This document shows, piece by piece, positions 16,080-24,466 of a stretch of 64,000 nucleotides of DNA. Source of the DNA: Nocardia alba NBRC 108234 (GTDB taxonomy: Bacteria; Actinomycetota; Actinomycetes; Mycobacteriales; Mycobacteriaceae); the NCBI RefSeq assembly GCF_001612665.1, contig NZ_BDAX01000002.1, positions 682,001 through 746,000 of the forward strand, in the 5' to 3' direction. Both the position numbers and the translations under genes were made by a program. Numbering within the stretch: position 1 is the stretch's first letter; every line of letters begins with the position of its first letter. The notes below the pieces were generated by a model. It did not search any database and had not been told where the DNA came from. It worked only from the letters and a program-made list of their open reading frames with translations.

Positions 16080-16628
16080 ATGAACGAACTGAGCAACCCG
16101 GTACTGCTGACGATCGCCGCCTGCGAAGTCGGTTTCTGGGTGCTGGTGGTCGTCGGCTTGCTGCTGCGCTATGTGCTCCGATCGCCGCGGGCGAGCGCCG
16201 TGGCGCTGGCCGCGGTGCCGGTACTCGATGTGGTGCTGGTCGCGGCGGTGGCGATCGACCTGCACCGTGGCGGCGAGGTGAGCTTCGCCCATCGCGTCGC
16301 CGGGATCTATCTGGGTGTCACAGTGATGTTCGGCGGGCGGATGATCCGATGGGCCGACGAGCGATTCGCCCACCGATTCGCGGGCGGTCCGGCCCCGGTG
16401 AAGGTCCCGAAGTACGGGCCGCAACGCTCCCGCAAGGAATGGGCCGATTTCTCCCGCTGGCTCGGTGCGGCGGCCATCGCCGGCGCCCTCACCCTGGTGT
16501 TGAGCTACACCGTCGCCGATGCCACGCAGCGCGAGCAGTTGATGGGAGTGTTCGGCAGCCTCGGGGTGATCACCGTGATCTGGTTGCTCACCGGGCCGGT
16601 GTGGGTGACGGGTTCGCGACGCGGTTGA
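16080..16628 (+). CDS. Conserved membrane protein, four or five helices
   Basis: A 182-residue integral membrane protein I do not recognise. Hydrophobic spans are at about 8-30, 38-58, 70-88, 125-143 and 155-172. The central cytoplasmic loop is strongly basic (VKVPKYGPQRSRKEW). It is divergent from the histidine kinase, with 108 nt between starts, so the two may share control. The stop is followed by a 17-bp hairpin. Confidence 0.7.
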   Translation: MNELSNPVLLTIAACEVGFWVLVVVGLLLRYVLRSPRASAVALAAVPVLDVVLVAAVAIDLHRGGEVSFAHRVAGIYLGVTVMFGGRMIRWADERFAHRFAGGPAPVKVPKYGPQRSRKEWADFSRWLGAAAIAGALTLVLSYTVADATQREQLMGVFGSLGVITVIWLLTGPVWVTGSRRG

Positions 16629-16702
16629 GCACGCGGAACGACCGGTGTTCGCCGCGATCTCGGCGCGGACCGACCAGCAAGTCCGCTGACAGGGCTGATA
16701 TC

Positions 16703-16747
16703 CGACGATGCCCCGGGTGATCGCGTCGAGCACCCGGGGCATCGTCG
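16703..16747. terminator. 17-bp perfect hairpin between convergent transcription units
   Basis: Arms 16703-16719 and 16731-16747 pair without mismatch around an 11-nt loop. It separates the membrane-protein gene (stop 16628, + strand) from the end of the organosulfur operon (stop 16756, minus strand) and so probably terminates both. No T-tract. Confidence 0.75.
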
Positions 16748-16755
16748 TGTCGGGC

Positions 16756-17700
16756 TCAGACGGCGGCAGCCGCCTGAGCGGTGACGACCGAACCGACCCA
16801 TCCCAGCACGGCGGACCGCACATCGACCGTGTGCGGGAGCAGCCCGTTCGCGGCGAGGAGATCGGCGGCGCGTTGCTGTTCGTCGAGGAAGTCCTCACTC
16901 ACCGGTCGCACGCCGAACGGGCGGCCGCGCAGCGCCGCCTCCCAGGCGTCCAGATCGGCGGGGATGCCACGCGCTTCGGCGTCGTCGACGAAGTACTGGG
17001 CGGCCGCGCGTGGGTTCGCGGCGATCCAGGCATCGGATTCCTGCAGCGCGGCCAGCACCGCTTCCACCGCGGCGCGGTTGTCCTCGGCCAGATCACGGCG
17101 GGTGAACCACAGCGACGGATGGCTGAACACCGAGGCGGTGTCGACCAGCGTGGTGAGCTCGGTGGCGGCCTCCACCTCCCCGAGCCCGGGGTAGGTGCCG
17201 ACCCAGGCGTCGAGTTCACCGGCCAGCAGCGCGGCGCCGCCGCCGCGCACGTCGACGTCGACCGGTTCGACATCGGCCCAGGTGAGACTCGCCTGGTCGA
17301 GGGCGAACAGCAGCAGTGTGGTCTGCCACGAACCGTGGGCGATCCCGACCCGCTTGCCTTTCAGGTCCGCGGCGGAGGTGATGCCGCTCGCCGCGGTCGC
17401 GACCAGCCTGCCGTTCTCCACTCGCGGGCCCGAGATCCCGAGGTAGACGATGTCGCGCTGGTTGGCGAGGGCGGTGAGCGGCGGCGTGAAGCCGGTACCG
17501 ATGATGTCGTAGCCGCCCTCGGTGAACAGCCAGTCCGAATGTTCGCTCGGCAGTGCGGTTTTCGGGTCGACCCGGTCGGGGTGCGGCAGCGCGCGCAGAT
17601 CGACCCATTCGACCTCGGGCAGCAGGCGTTCCAGGATCCCGCGATGACGCAGGACGAACAGCGAGTTGTTGTGTGGGAAGTAGCCGACCCGAATGCTCAT
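16756..17700 (-). CDS. Binding-protein-fold protein without signal peptide (SsuA/NMT1-like)
   Basis: A 314-residue protein with the SsuA/THI5 solute-binding fold: VGYFPHNNSLFVLR at the N-terminus, YDIIGTGFTPPLTALANQ, DLKGKRVGIAHGSWQTTLL, and LDAWVGTYPGLG. It begins directly with the mature domain (MSIRVGYF), with no signal peptide or lipobox, so it should stay in the cytoplasm. It contains no cysteine at all, so it cannot use the nucleophile of the DszB desulfinase, which shares the fold. It may be an intracellular sensor, a carrier, or an enzyme of new type. It is the last gene of the operon and overlaps the aldolase stop by 4 nt. Confidence 0.78.
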   Translation of the reverse strand: MSIRVGYFPHNNSLFVLRHRGILERLLPEVEWVDLRALPHPDRVDPKTALPSEHSDWLFTEGGYDIIGTGFTPPLTALANQRDIVYLGISGPRVENGRLVATAASGITSAADLKGKRVGIAHGSWQTTLLLFALDQASLTWADVEPVDVDVRGGGAALLAGELDAWVGTYPGLGEVEAATELTTLVDTASVFSHPSLWFTRRDLAEDNRAAVEAVLAALQESDAWIAANPRAAAQYFVDDAEARGIPADLDAWEAALRGRPFGVRPVSEDFLDEQQRAADLLAANGLLPHTVDVRSAVLGWVGSVVTAQAAAAV

Positions 17701-18416
17701 CGCGCGTCCCCGATCAGGCCGAGACGACGGGCCTCGTCGGCCAGCCCACTGCGCTGCCACTGCACGGCGAGGTTCGACGGATCGAATTCGACCGAGCCGC
17801 CGAGAGTTTCGGCGATCGCCTGATACTGCGCGCCCTCCTCGAGCAGCACGACGAACTTCGCCAGCTCCAGCAGACCCGCGCGACCGAGCACATTCGCGCC
17901 ACCGTTGGCCTCGAAGATCGCGACCAGGTGCGGGTCGACCGCGAGGCGGCCGAGAATGAAATCGCCCGCGCCGACCGTGCGGTCGATGTGCGGCGGGATC
18001 TCGCGCGACAGGGTGAGTCGCTGCGAGGCGGCATAGCGGATCGGCAGCGTGCGATGGGTCTGGGCCCAGCCGCCGAGCCACGGCGTGTGGATGTGGACGA
18101 CGGAGGTGATCTCGGGGTGCGCGCGGAACACCTTCGCGTACCCGGTCACGAACCCTGCGGATCCCCTGCCGGACAGCACTTCTCCGTCGAAGGTGGCGAC
18201 GACGGGTTCGACGGTCCGGTCAGCGGCCCACGGTCCCGGTGCGTTGAGGGCGACGGCGATCTCCTCGCCGGGCACTCGCTCGACGAAATTGACGGTGCCG
18301 TTGCCGCTGACGGTCCCGGTCTCACGGAACACCCGGATCGCGGTATCGGCCTCGCGGGTGACCGCGTCGACGAAGGCGGCGACCGCCTCCGGCAGACGGG
18401 TTTCGGTGGTGGTCAC
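17697..18416 (-). CDS. Class II aldolase/adducin family protein
   Basis: A 239-residue protein of the AraD/FucA family. The metal-binding histidines are visible in VVHIHTPWLGGW (HIH), and GTVSGNGTVNFVER is the substrate-loop region. The GTG start at 18416 has an AGGAG site 5 nt upstream. Such enzymes cleave or epimerise short phosphorylated or hydroxylated carbon chains, or decarboxylate them, using Zn or Mn. In this operon it could process the carbon skeleton or aldehyde freed after C-S cleavage by the monooxygenases. That role is inferred from position only. Confidence 0.85.
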   Translation of the reverse strand: MTTTETRLPEAVAAFVDAVTREADTAIRVFRETGTVSGNGTVNFVERVPGEEIAVALNAPGPWAADRTVEPVVATFDGEVLSGRGSAGFVTGYAKVFRAHPEITSVVHIHTPWLGGWAQTHRTLPIRYAASQRLTLSREIPPHIDRTVGAGDFILGRLAVDPHLVAIFEANGGANVLGRAGLLELAKFVVLLEEGAQYQAIAETLGGSVEFDPSNLAVQWQRSGLADEARRLGLIGDAR

Positions 18417-18430
18417 AGTTACTCCTGCGT

Positions 18431-19600
18431 TTATCGGGCCGTCGCGAGGACGGTGTCGGTGGACGGGGTGGTGAGGCGGGAACGGCCGAGGAGGGGAAGG
18501 ACTTCCTCGCCGATTCGGTAGGCCTCCTCCAGATGCGGGTTGCCCGCGAGGATGAAGGCGTCGACGCCGAGTTCGATCAGTTCGTCGAGCCGCTCGGCGA
18601 CTTGCTCGTAGCTGCCGACCAGGCCGAAGGCCGGGCCGCCGCGGATCAGGCTGAAGCCGCACCAGACATTGGGCTGGACTTCCAGATCGCGGTAGCCGGT
18701 GATGGTCTCGGGCACCCAGCCGGTGATGCGGGCGGCCCCGACGGAGTCGCCCTTGGCGGCACGGTTGGCGGCGTCACGGTCGACGAAGGCCCAGCCCTTC
18801 TCGATCTCGGCCCAGGCCGCTTCCTCGGTGTGGCGGGCGACGATGTCGATGCGGACCGCGAACTTCGGGGTGCGGCCGGTTGTTTCGGCGTTGCGGCGGA
18901 CGCCGTCAAACTTGGCGCGCAGGTCGGCGTAGGGCTCGAGCCAGGACAGGTAGTAGTCGGCGTGGCGGCCCGCGGCGGCGACGGCGGCGCCCGAGGAACC
19001 GGAGAAATACACCTCGGGGAACGGCTGTCCGGCCAGGCCGGGCGGGAGGGCGGCGCCCTCGGTGCCGAAGAAGCGACCGTCGTGGTCGAAGGGCTCGCCG
19101 TCCCACACCCCGCGCAGCACGTCGAGGAATTCGCTCGTTCGCGCGTAGCGGTCGTCATGGGAAACCTTGTCGCCCCACCATAATTGGGCCGGTCCGCCGC
19201 CACCGCTGATGATGTTGTAGACGAGTCGCCCGCCGGTGGCGCGCTGCAGGCTCGCCGACATCCTGGCCGCCTGCACGGGATGGAGGAAGCCGGGCTGGAA
19301 GGCGACCATGAAGCGGTAGGTGGTGGTTTCGGCGGCGAGCGCGGCGGCCACGGCCCACGGGTCGTCGGTCACCGGAAACGAGGGCAGCAGCCCGCCGAGG
19401 AAGCCCGCCGATTCCGAGGCCTTGGCGACCGCGGCGACGTGATCGAGGTAGCTGTAGTGATCGAGTGCGCCACCGCGAATGGCAGGTGCGATATTTCCGG
19501 GCCCGTAGCCGCCCGCGTTGCCCCGGTTGTAGCGGCGCGGGGTGCGCAGGGAGGCGTGGTCGCCTTCCATGCCGATGCGCCAGTAGACGTCGATGGTCAT
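18431..19600 (-). CDS. ssuD: LLM flavin monooxygenase, SsuD alkanesulfonate type
   Basis: A 389-residue FMNH2-dependent monooxygenase of the bacterial luciferase-like family, close to SsuD, which converts alkanesulfonates to aldehyde and sulfite. Supporting blocks are LVYNIISGGG, the long insertion starting EVYFSGSSGAAVAAAGRHADYYLSW, QPNVWCGFSLIRGGPAFGLVGSYEQV and FILAGNPHLEEAYRIGEEVLP, the last two almost diagnostic of SsuD. It needs reduced FMN from a separate reductase; none is encoded in this operon. It overlaps the second LLM gene by 4 nt and is 14 nt from the aldolase gene. SsuD function is likely but the exact sulfonate is unknown. Confidence 0.86.
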   Translation of the reverse strand: MTIDVYWRIGMEGDHASLRTPRRYNRGNAGGYGPGNIAPAIRGGALDHYSYLDHVAAVAKASESAGFLGGLLPSFPVTDDPWAVAAALAAETTTYRFMVAFQPGFLHPVQAARMSASLQRATGGRLVYNIISGGGGPAQLWWGDKVSHDDRYARTSEFLDVLRGVWDGEPFDHDGRFFGTEGAALPPGLAGQPFPEVYFSGSSGAAVAAAGRHADYYLSWLEPYADLRAKFDGVRRNAETTGRTPKFAVRIDIVARHTEEAAWAEIEKGWAFVDRDAANRAAKGDSVGAARITGWVPETITGYRDLEVQPNVWCGFSLIRGGPAFGLVGSYEQVAERLDELIELGVDAFILAGNPHLEEAYRIGEEVLPLLGRSRLTTPSTDTVLATAR

Positions 19601-20697
19601 GCGGTGAGCTCCTGCGCGGTGGTGAGTGTGCGGCCATCCGGGTCGGCGAGGAACAGCAGGTGTTCGCCCGCGCGATGGATTTCCTCGATATTGGGGTGGC
19701 CCGACAGCACGAAGGTCCGCACCCCTGTTGCCCGGTATGCCGAGAGCTGTTGGGCCACTTGCTCGTAACTGCCGACCAGGCCGATTCGCTGGGCGTGGCC
19801 GAATGCGTCGAAGCCCGCCCAGCGTCCGTCACCGAGCGCGTGTTCGGCGGCGGTATCGGGGCGCCCGAGCTCGTCCCACTGGCGGTGGACCCTGGCCCAC
19901 GCTTCGTCCTCGGTCTCCCTGGCGATGATCGGCAACTCGAGACCGGCCCGCACCCGGCGCCCCGCCGAGGCGGCTCGCTGCTCCAATTCGGTGACGGCGG
20001 AGGAGATTCCGTCGGGCTGCTCGACGAACAGATGGACGTCACCGTGCGCGGCGGACAAGGCCAGCGCGGCGGGCGAAGTGCCACTCAGGTGGACGGTCGG
20101 GAACGGCAGACCGGACAGGATGCCGCGGAAGCCCCCGTCGATGACGTCGTAGTATCGGCCCGCGTAGTCGAAGCCGGTACCCGCGAATCCCGCCGCGCCG
20201 ATGTCGTTCTCGTTCCAGACGCCACGCGCGACGGTGAGGAATTCCGCGGCGCGGTCGTAGCGCTCGTCGCCGGTGACGCGATCGCCGCGCGTGCGGGCCT
20301 CGGCATCGTCGGTGTCGACGGCGAGCCGCCAGTTCAGTCGGCCCGCCGAGTGGCGCTGCAGTGTCGCCGACACCTTGGCCGCGTAGACCGGTGTGCCGAA
20401 AGCGGGCTGGAATTCGACGGTGACCCGCGTGTAGCGGGTGGCGCGCAGGGCGGCGGCCGCCACGATCCAGGATTCCTCGCCGAGTGGATCGTAGGGCGCG
20501 AGCACTCCGTCGAATCCGGTCAGTTCGGCGGCGTCGACGATCTGGGCGAGATCGTCGAACGGACCGAAGCGGCCGGGCCGCACGTCGGTGGTCTCGAGGG
20601 CAGGCGTCGACGGGCCGAAACCACCTCGACCGCGCTGCCCTCGGTCGGCGCGGCGACCGTCGCCGCGGCTGGGTAGCCGCCACAGGAACTCAGTCAT
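19597..20697 (-). CDS. Second LLM flavin monooxygenase, SsuD-related
   Basis: A 366-residue paralogue of the downstream SsuD-type enzyme. It keeps the fold blocks FDDLAQIVDAAELTGFDGVLAPYDP, VTVEFQPAFGTPVYAAKVSATLQR, PTVHLSGTSPAALALSAAHGD, IGLVGSYEQVAQQL and FVLSGHPNIEEIHRAGEHLL, but lacks the extra N-terminal segment and the QPNVWCG block. It therefore probably attacks a different organosulfur compound or acts at another step. The N-terminus is arginine- and glycine-rich up to residue 27. ATGA overlaps join it to the desulfinase-like gene before it and the ssuD gene after it. Confidence 0.85.
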   Translation of the reverse strand: MTEFLWRLPSRGDGRRADRGQRGRGGFGPSTPALETTDVRPGRFGPFDDLAQIVDAAELTGFDGVLAPYDPLGEESWIVAAAALRATRYTRVTVEFQPAFGTPVYAAKVSATLQRHSAGRLNWRLAVDTDDAEARTRGDRVTGDERYDRAAEFLTVARGVWNENDIGAAGFAGTGFDYAGRYYDVIDGGFRGILSGLPFPTVHLSGTSPAALALSAAHGDVHLFVEQPDGISSAVTELEQRAASAGRRVRAGLELPIIARETEDEAWARVHRQWDELGRPDTAAEHALGDGRWAGFDAFGHAQRIGLVGSYEQVAQQLSAYRATGVRTFVLSGHPNIEEIHRAGEHLLFLADPDGRTLTTAQELTA

Positions 20698-21719
20698 GCG
20701 GGCACCCGCTCGGCCGCGACGAGCTCGCGTGCGCGCGCCAACGGCTCAGGGGCGACCCAGGATTCGAGATCGAAGTCGGCGGCCAGGAACCCATGGGTAT
20801 AGAGGAACTGCTTCTGCACGCCCAGCAGTTCGACGCGTTCGGCGGTGAGCGAGGGATGCAGGCCGCGATGGAACTCGTTGCCATAAGCGGCGACGACGCC
20901 GTCGGGCCCGGACAGCGTTTCGCGCTGCAAGACCGCACGCACGCCGTCGAGGTCACCCGCCGCCCAGTCGGCGGCGCGCAAGCTCTGGGCGAGGAAGCCG
21001 ATGACCACCTCGGGCCGGGATTCCAGGAGATCGGCATGCACCGTGATCGGGCGCGGGGTGCCGTTGTTGACCCGCAGGTGCTTGGTGGCCGAGGCATCCA
21101 GATCCAACGCGACCCGCAGGCCGTTCTCCGTCGCCACCTCCTTGGCCCTGGCGCCCTTCACGTAGATCGCGTCGACCTTGCCATCGAGCAGTTCCGCCAC
21201 ACCCCAGGTCGTCGAGCGACGCGCGCTCTGGATCTCGGTGCGTACCTGCGGATCTCGCTCGACGGCGAGTTCGACGACACGAACATCGGACAGGGTCAGC
21301 CCGGCCGGGCGCAGGGCGTTGGCGAAACCGTGCAGCGCCATCGCGCGCGGGAAGCTGCGGGCCTGGTCCTGCGCCCAGGCGGGAACACCGATGCGCAGAC
21401 CGGCCAGTCCCGCCGCGTCGGTGACCGGCGAATCCGGCCCGACCAGGATCGCCTGGGACTCGTCGATCCAGGTGAGACCGATCAACCGGGTCGGCGAGCC
21501 CTGCGCGCGGGCGGCCAGCGCGGGCACATTGCCACCCTCGCGGATCAGCCCGGACAGATCGTGGGAGAAGTGGTGGCCCGCGAGTTCGGGACCCGCGTCC
21601 TGGAGGACACCGAATTCGAGGCCCGCGTCGGTCGCGGTCTCGCCGAGCCAGCCCAGGCTGTGCGCGAGACCGCTGGCGGTCGGCACGGGGCAGCGGGTGT
21701 ACCACAGGGTTTCGGTCAT
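20694..21719 (-). CDS. DszB-like sulfinate desulfinase
   Basis: A 341-residue protein resembling DszB, the 2'-hydroxybiphenyl-2-sulfinate desulfinase of Rhodococcus, more than a transport binding protein. It has no signal peptide. The N-terminus TLWYTRCPVPTA matches the DszB nucleophile region (YSNCPVPNA); Cys10 would be the nucleophile. His50, Arg60 and Gly63 fall at exactly the spacing of DszB His60, Arg70 and Gly73. Further matches are DSPVTDAAGLAGLRIGV and VQKQFLYTHGF followed by SWVAPEPL. The reaction would be release of sulfite from a sulfinate. Encoded between the importer and two monooxygenases, it probably completes a desulfonation route. The substrate is unknown. Confidence 0.82.
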   Translation of the reverse strand: MTETLWYTRCPVPTASGLAHSLGWLGETATDAGLEFGVLQDAGPELAGHHFSHDLSGLIREGGNVPALAARAQGSPTRLIGLTWIDESQAILVGPDSPVTDAAGLAGLRIGVPAWAQDQARSFPRAMALHGFANALRPAGLTLSDVRVVELAVERDPQVRTEIQSARRSTTWGVAELLDGKVDAIYVKGARAKEVATENGLRVALDLDASATKHLRVNNGTPRPITVHADLLESRPEVVIGFLAQSLRAADWAAGDLDGVRAVLQRETLSGPDGVVAAYGNEFHRGLHPSLTAERVELLGVQKQFLYTHGFLAADFDLESWVAPEPLARARELVAAERVPA

Positions 21720-22474
21720 GACAGGCTCCTTGGGTGTGGTCCGACGCCGAGCTGGGCGAGGAATCGCGTGCGGTAACCGAGGGTTTCGGGTGCCGCGTGA
21801 TCGCGCGGACGGGGTAGGTCGATCACCTCGTCGACGGCGAAAGCGCCGCGGTCGAGGATGATCACCCGGTCGGCGAGCCGGATCGCCTCGTCGACGTCGT
21901 GGGTGACCATGAGGACAGCGGGGCGGTGCCGGGCGACGAGATCGCCGACCAGGTCCTGCATCCGGAGTCTGGTGAGGGCGTCCAGCGCCGCGAAGGGCTC
22001 ATCGAGCAGCAGCAGTTCCGGTTCGCGCACCAGGGCCCTGGCCAGTGCGGCGCGCTGCGCCTCGCCACCGGACAGCGTGGCGGGCCACTGTCCGGCCTTG
22101 CCCTCGAGCTGCACCTCGTCGAGTGCGCGCAGCCCGGCTTCGCGCTGCGGCTTGCCGCGCCGCAGCCCGACGATCACGTTGGCCAGCACTCGCTTCGACG
22201 GGATCAATCGTGGTTCCTGATACACCGTCGTTCGCCGCGAGGGCACCAATACCTCACCGGCATCCGGTGTTTCGAGCCCGGTGAGCAGGCGCAGCAGCGT
22301 GGTCTTGCCGGTGCCGCTGGGGCCGAGCAGCACCACGAACTCGCCGCGACGGATGGTCAGATCGACGCCGTCGAGCACCGTCTTCTCGCCGAACGCCTTG
22401 CGCAGTCCGGTGATCGATACCGCGACCGGTGCTTGTTTCGCCGCCTGGATCGGTGCGGCCGCTGTTGTCGTCAT
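21716..22474 (-). CDS. ssuB: ABC transporter ATP-binding protein, SsuB-like
   Basis: A 252-residue ATPase. Walker A is GPSGTGKTT, the signature is LSGGEAQRAALARALV, Walker B plus D-loop is LLLLDEPFAALD, and the H-loop is VTHDVDEAIRLAD. The Q-loop region TVYQEPRLIPSKRV fits the sulfonate branch. The start is ATG 22474, 4-nt overlapped with the permease stop, and the stop overlaps the desulfinase-like gene ATG. It energises the importer formed with the permease and the lipoprotein upstream. Confidence 0.92.
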   Translation of the reverse strand: MTTTAAAPIQAAKQAPVAVSITGLRKAFGEKTVLDGVDLTIRRGEFVVLLGPSGTGKTTLLRLLTGLETPDAGEVLVPSRRTTVYQEPRLIPSKRVLANVIVGLRRGKPQREAGLRALDEVQLEGKAGQWPATLSGGEAQRAALARALVREPELLLLDEPFAALDALTRLRMQDLVGDLVARHRPAVLMVTHDVDEAIRLADRVIILDRGAFAVDEVIDLPRPRDHAAPETLGYRTRFLAQLGVGPHPRSLS

Positions 22475-23286
22475 CGGATCGCCACCTGTTTGCGCCACGG
22501 CATCGCGTAGCGTTCCGCCAGCCGCACGAGTGCGTCGAACACCAGACCGAGCAGCGCGTAGAGCACCACGCACAGCACCATGTAGTCGGTGCGGTTGTAT
22601 TCCTGGGCGAGGGTCACCAGGTAGCCGACGCCCTCCTGGGTACCGACCTGCTCGGCCGCGATGAGCGCGGTGATGCTGATCGACAGGCACACCCGCAGCG
22701 CCATCAGGATGCCGGGCAGCGCGGCGGGCACGATCACCTCGACGACGAGCCTGGTCCCGGTGAGCCCGAAACTGCGTGCCGCCTCGACCATCTTGCGATC
22801 GACATTGCGCACGCCGAGGTAGGTGTAGGCGTACATCGGCGCGGTGGTCGCCACCGCGATGAGCGCCACCTTGTACAGCTCGTCGATGCCGAACCAGGCG
22901 ATGAACAACGGCACCAGCGCGAGGAACGGCACCGCGCGCACGATCTGCATGGTCGAGTCGACCAGCTCCTCGCCCAGGCTCGACAGGCCCGACAGCAGGC
23001 CGAGCAGCAGCCCGACCCCCACGCCGATCGCCACGCCCACGGCCGCGCGCCAGAACGAGGCGAGCGCGAAGTCGACCAGCTGGCCGCTGTCGAACAGTTC
23101 CACGAAGGCCGACCAGACCGCGCCGGGGCCCGCGATGACCCGCGGCGAGATGGCACCGCCGGCCGAGCCCGCCCACCAGAACAGCACGATCGCGGCGGGC
23201 AGGACGGCGCGCAGGCTCAGCGACAGCCAGCGGGGCCGCTGCCGGGCGACGCGCGCCCGGGGTGGAGCCAATGCGAGGGTGCTCAT
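22471..23286 (-). CDS. ssuC: ABC transporter permease, SsuC-like
   Basis: A 271-residue inner-membrane protein with about six hydrophobic segments, beginning after a basic N-terminus (RARVARQRPRW). The coupling loop reads KMVEAARSFGLTGTRLVVEVIVPAALPGIL, the EAA motif of the sulfonate/taurine branch. The gene starts 1 nt after the binding-lipoprotein stop and is coupled to the ATPase by ATGA, so the importer is made as a unit. Cargo is an organosulfur anion by inference from the monooxygenase and desulfinase genes. Confidence 0.92.
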   Translation of the reverse strand: MSTLALAPPRARVARQRPRWLSLSLRAVLPAAIVLFWWAGSAGGAISPRVIAGPGAVWSAFVELFDSGQLVDFALASFWRAAVGVAIGVGVGLLLGLLSGLSSLGEELVDSTMQIVRAVPFLALVPLFIAWFGIDELYKVALIAVATTAPMYAYTYLGVRNVDRKMVEAARSFGLTGTRLVVEVIVPAALPGILMALRVCLSISITALIAAEQVGTQEGVGYLVTLAQEYNRTDYMVLCVVLYALLGLVFDALVRLAERYAMPWRKQVAIR

Positions 23287-23287
23287 C

Positions 23288-24316
23288 TCACTTTTCCTTC
23301 AGTGCCGCGAGCTGTTCGGGGGTGAGTTTGGCTTTCAGGTCGTAGAAGATGTCGGCGGCGGTGATGCGGCGGGTGATGACCCCGTTGTCGGCGAAGGTGT
23401 TCACCACATCGGCCAGGTCGGTGGCATCGGCGGCGGCGGGCAGCCGGGGCACCGTGGCCTCCCCACCGACCCGGACCGCGTCGGCGAGCCGGTCACCGGT
23501 CAGCGCGCGCGGGCCGGTCTTCTCGAACACGTTCTCGAAGTCGGCGGGGGTGGCCTTCTGCTTCGCGGTCAGGCCCTGCAGGACTTCCAGATACTTCGCG
23601 GCGATATCGGGACGCTTGTCGAGGACCTCGGTCCGGAACACCACGACGGTGTTGTCCTTGGAACCGATCGACTTCTCGGTGGCGATCTCCTTCGCACCCG
23701 CGGCCTTGGCCTCCTGGTATGGCACCAGGAACGACGCCCACGCGTCGACCTTGCCGGTCGCGAACGCCGAGGCGGCGTCCTTCTGCTGCAACGGCACCCG
23801 AGTGACCTTGTCGGCCGGAATGCCGGCCTGAGCCAGCGCTTTGAGCGTGATGTACTCGCCCTTACCCGCCGGATTCACCGCGATCCGCTTGCCGACGAGA
23901 CCGGCCACGGTGGTCGCCCCCGACTCCGGGGTGACGATGATGCCGCTCTGATCCTGGCCCGCAGGGTCGGCGACGGCGACGATCTTCACGCCCACGTCCT
24001 TGGACAGCGCACCGACCACGGGACTGAAGGCGGCGCCGGAGACATCGAGTTCGCCGGTGTTGAACAGCTTGAGCATGGAGCTGAAACCCGGTGTGGTGCT
24101 GACCCATTGGACCTTGGCGCCCAGTGGGGCCAGGGCGGCGTCGAAGCTGCCGTCGCGCTTGGCGACCGCGAGCGGGCCGCTGTTGCCAGGGTCGGTGACC
24201 TTGAGCACGAACGTGGGTTGTTCCCCCTGTTCCGGCGTGGAGCCACACGCCGCAATAAGGGCTACGGGGAGGATCGCGAGGGCGATCCGCGAGAAGGCCG
24301 GCAGCCTGCGGGACAT
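23288..24316 (-). CDS. ssuA: ABC transporter substrate-binding lipoprotein, SsuA-like
   Basis: A 342-residue exported lipoprotein. The signal peptide is MSRRLPAFSRIALAILPVAL, ending in the lipobox IAAC. The mature domain has the SsuA pattern: PGFSSMLKLFNTGELDVSGAAFSP, TTVAGLVGKRIAVNPAGKGEYITLKAL, and ATGKVDAWASFLVPYQEA. An AGGAG site precedes the ATG. It is the first gene of the minus strand operon and lies divergent from the IclR regulator. It delivers the organosulfur substrate to the permease. Confidence 0.92.
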   Translation of the reverse strand: MSRRLPAFSRIALAILPVALIAACGSTPEQGEQPTFVLKVTDPGNSGPLAVAKRDGSFDAALAPLGAKVQWVSTTPGFSSMLKLFNTGELDVSGAAFSPVVGALSKDVGVKIVAVADPAGQDQSGIIVTPESGATTVAGLVGKRIAVNPAGKGEYITLKALAQAGIPADKVTRVPLQQKDAASAFATGKVDAWASFLVPYQEAKAAGAKEIATEKSIGSKDNTVVVFRTEVLDKRPDIAAKYLEVLQGLTAKQKATPADFENVFEKTGPRALTGDRLADAVRVGGEATVPRLPAAADATDLADVVNTFADNGVITRRITAADIFYDLKAKLTPEQLAALKEK

Positions 24317-24354
24317 CGGGGCTCCTGTTCGGGGCTGGGGGTTGATGCCTTCGC

Positions 24355-24360
24355 AGCGTA
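24355..24360 (-). promoter_or_regulatory. Candidate -10 of the organosulfur operon
   Basis: On the minus strand this hexamer reads TACGCT (TANNNT), about 40 nt before the binding-lipoprotein ATG. The -35 region expected near 24378-24383 is weak, as in activator-dependent promoters. The operator dyad at 24390-24410 ends 30 nt upstream of it. Confidence 0.35.
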
Positions 24361-24389
24361 GGAGCGGGCGGCGGGCCGAACGAGGTATG

Positions 24390-24410
24390 GCTTTCCACGG
24401 ATCGGAAAGC
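24390..24410. promoter_or_regulatory. IclR operator 1: GCTTTCC-N7-GGAAAGC dyad
   Basis: A perfect 7-bp inverted repeat with a 7-bp spacer, placed on the organosulfur-operon side of the divergent intergenic region. The same TTTCC-N7-GGAA core with the same spacing and the shared ATC before GGAA recurs at 24467-24485. Two copies of one dyad beside an IclR gene make IclR binding the simplest explanation. Confidence 0.62.
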
Positions 24411-24466
24411 TTGACACGGCAGCAGTTGTCGTTCTATGGCGTTAATCCCCCACCACAGCGGTCATT

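Noticed and set aside
16756..17700. A second DszB-type desulfinase
   Set aside because: The protein contains no cysteine, so the DszB nucleophile is absent.
18431..20697. DszA/DszC identity for the two LLM genes
   Set aside because: The blocks match SsuD-type enzymes, and DszC belongs to another (acyl-CoA dehydrogenase-like) fold that is not encoded here.
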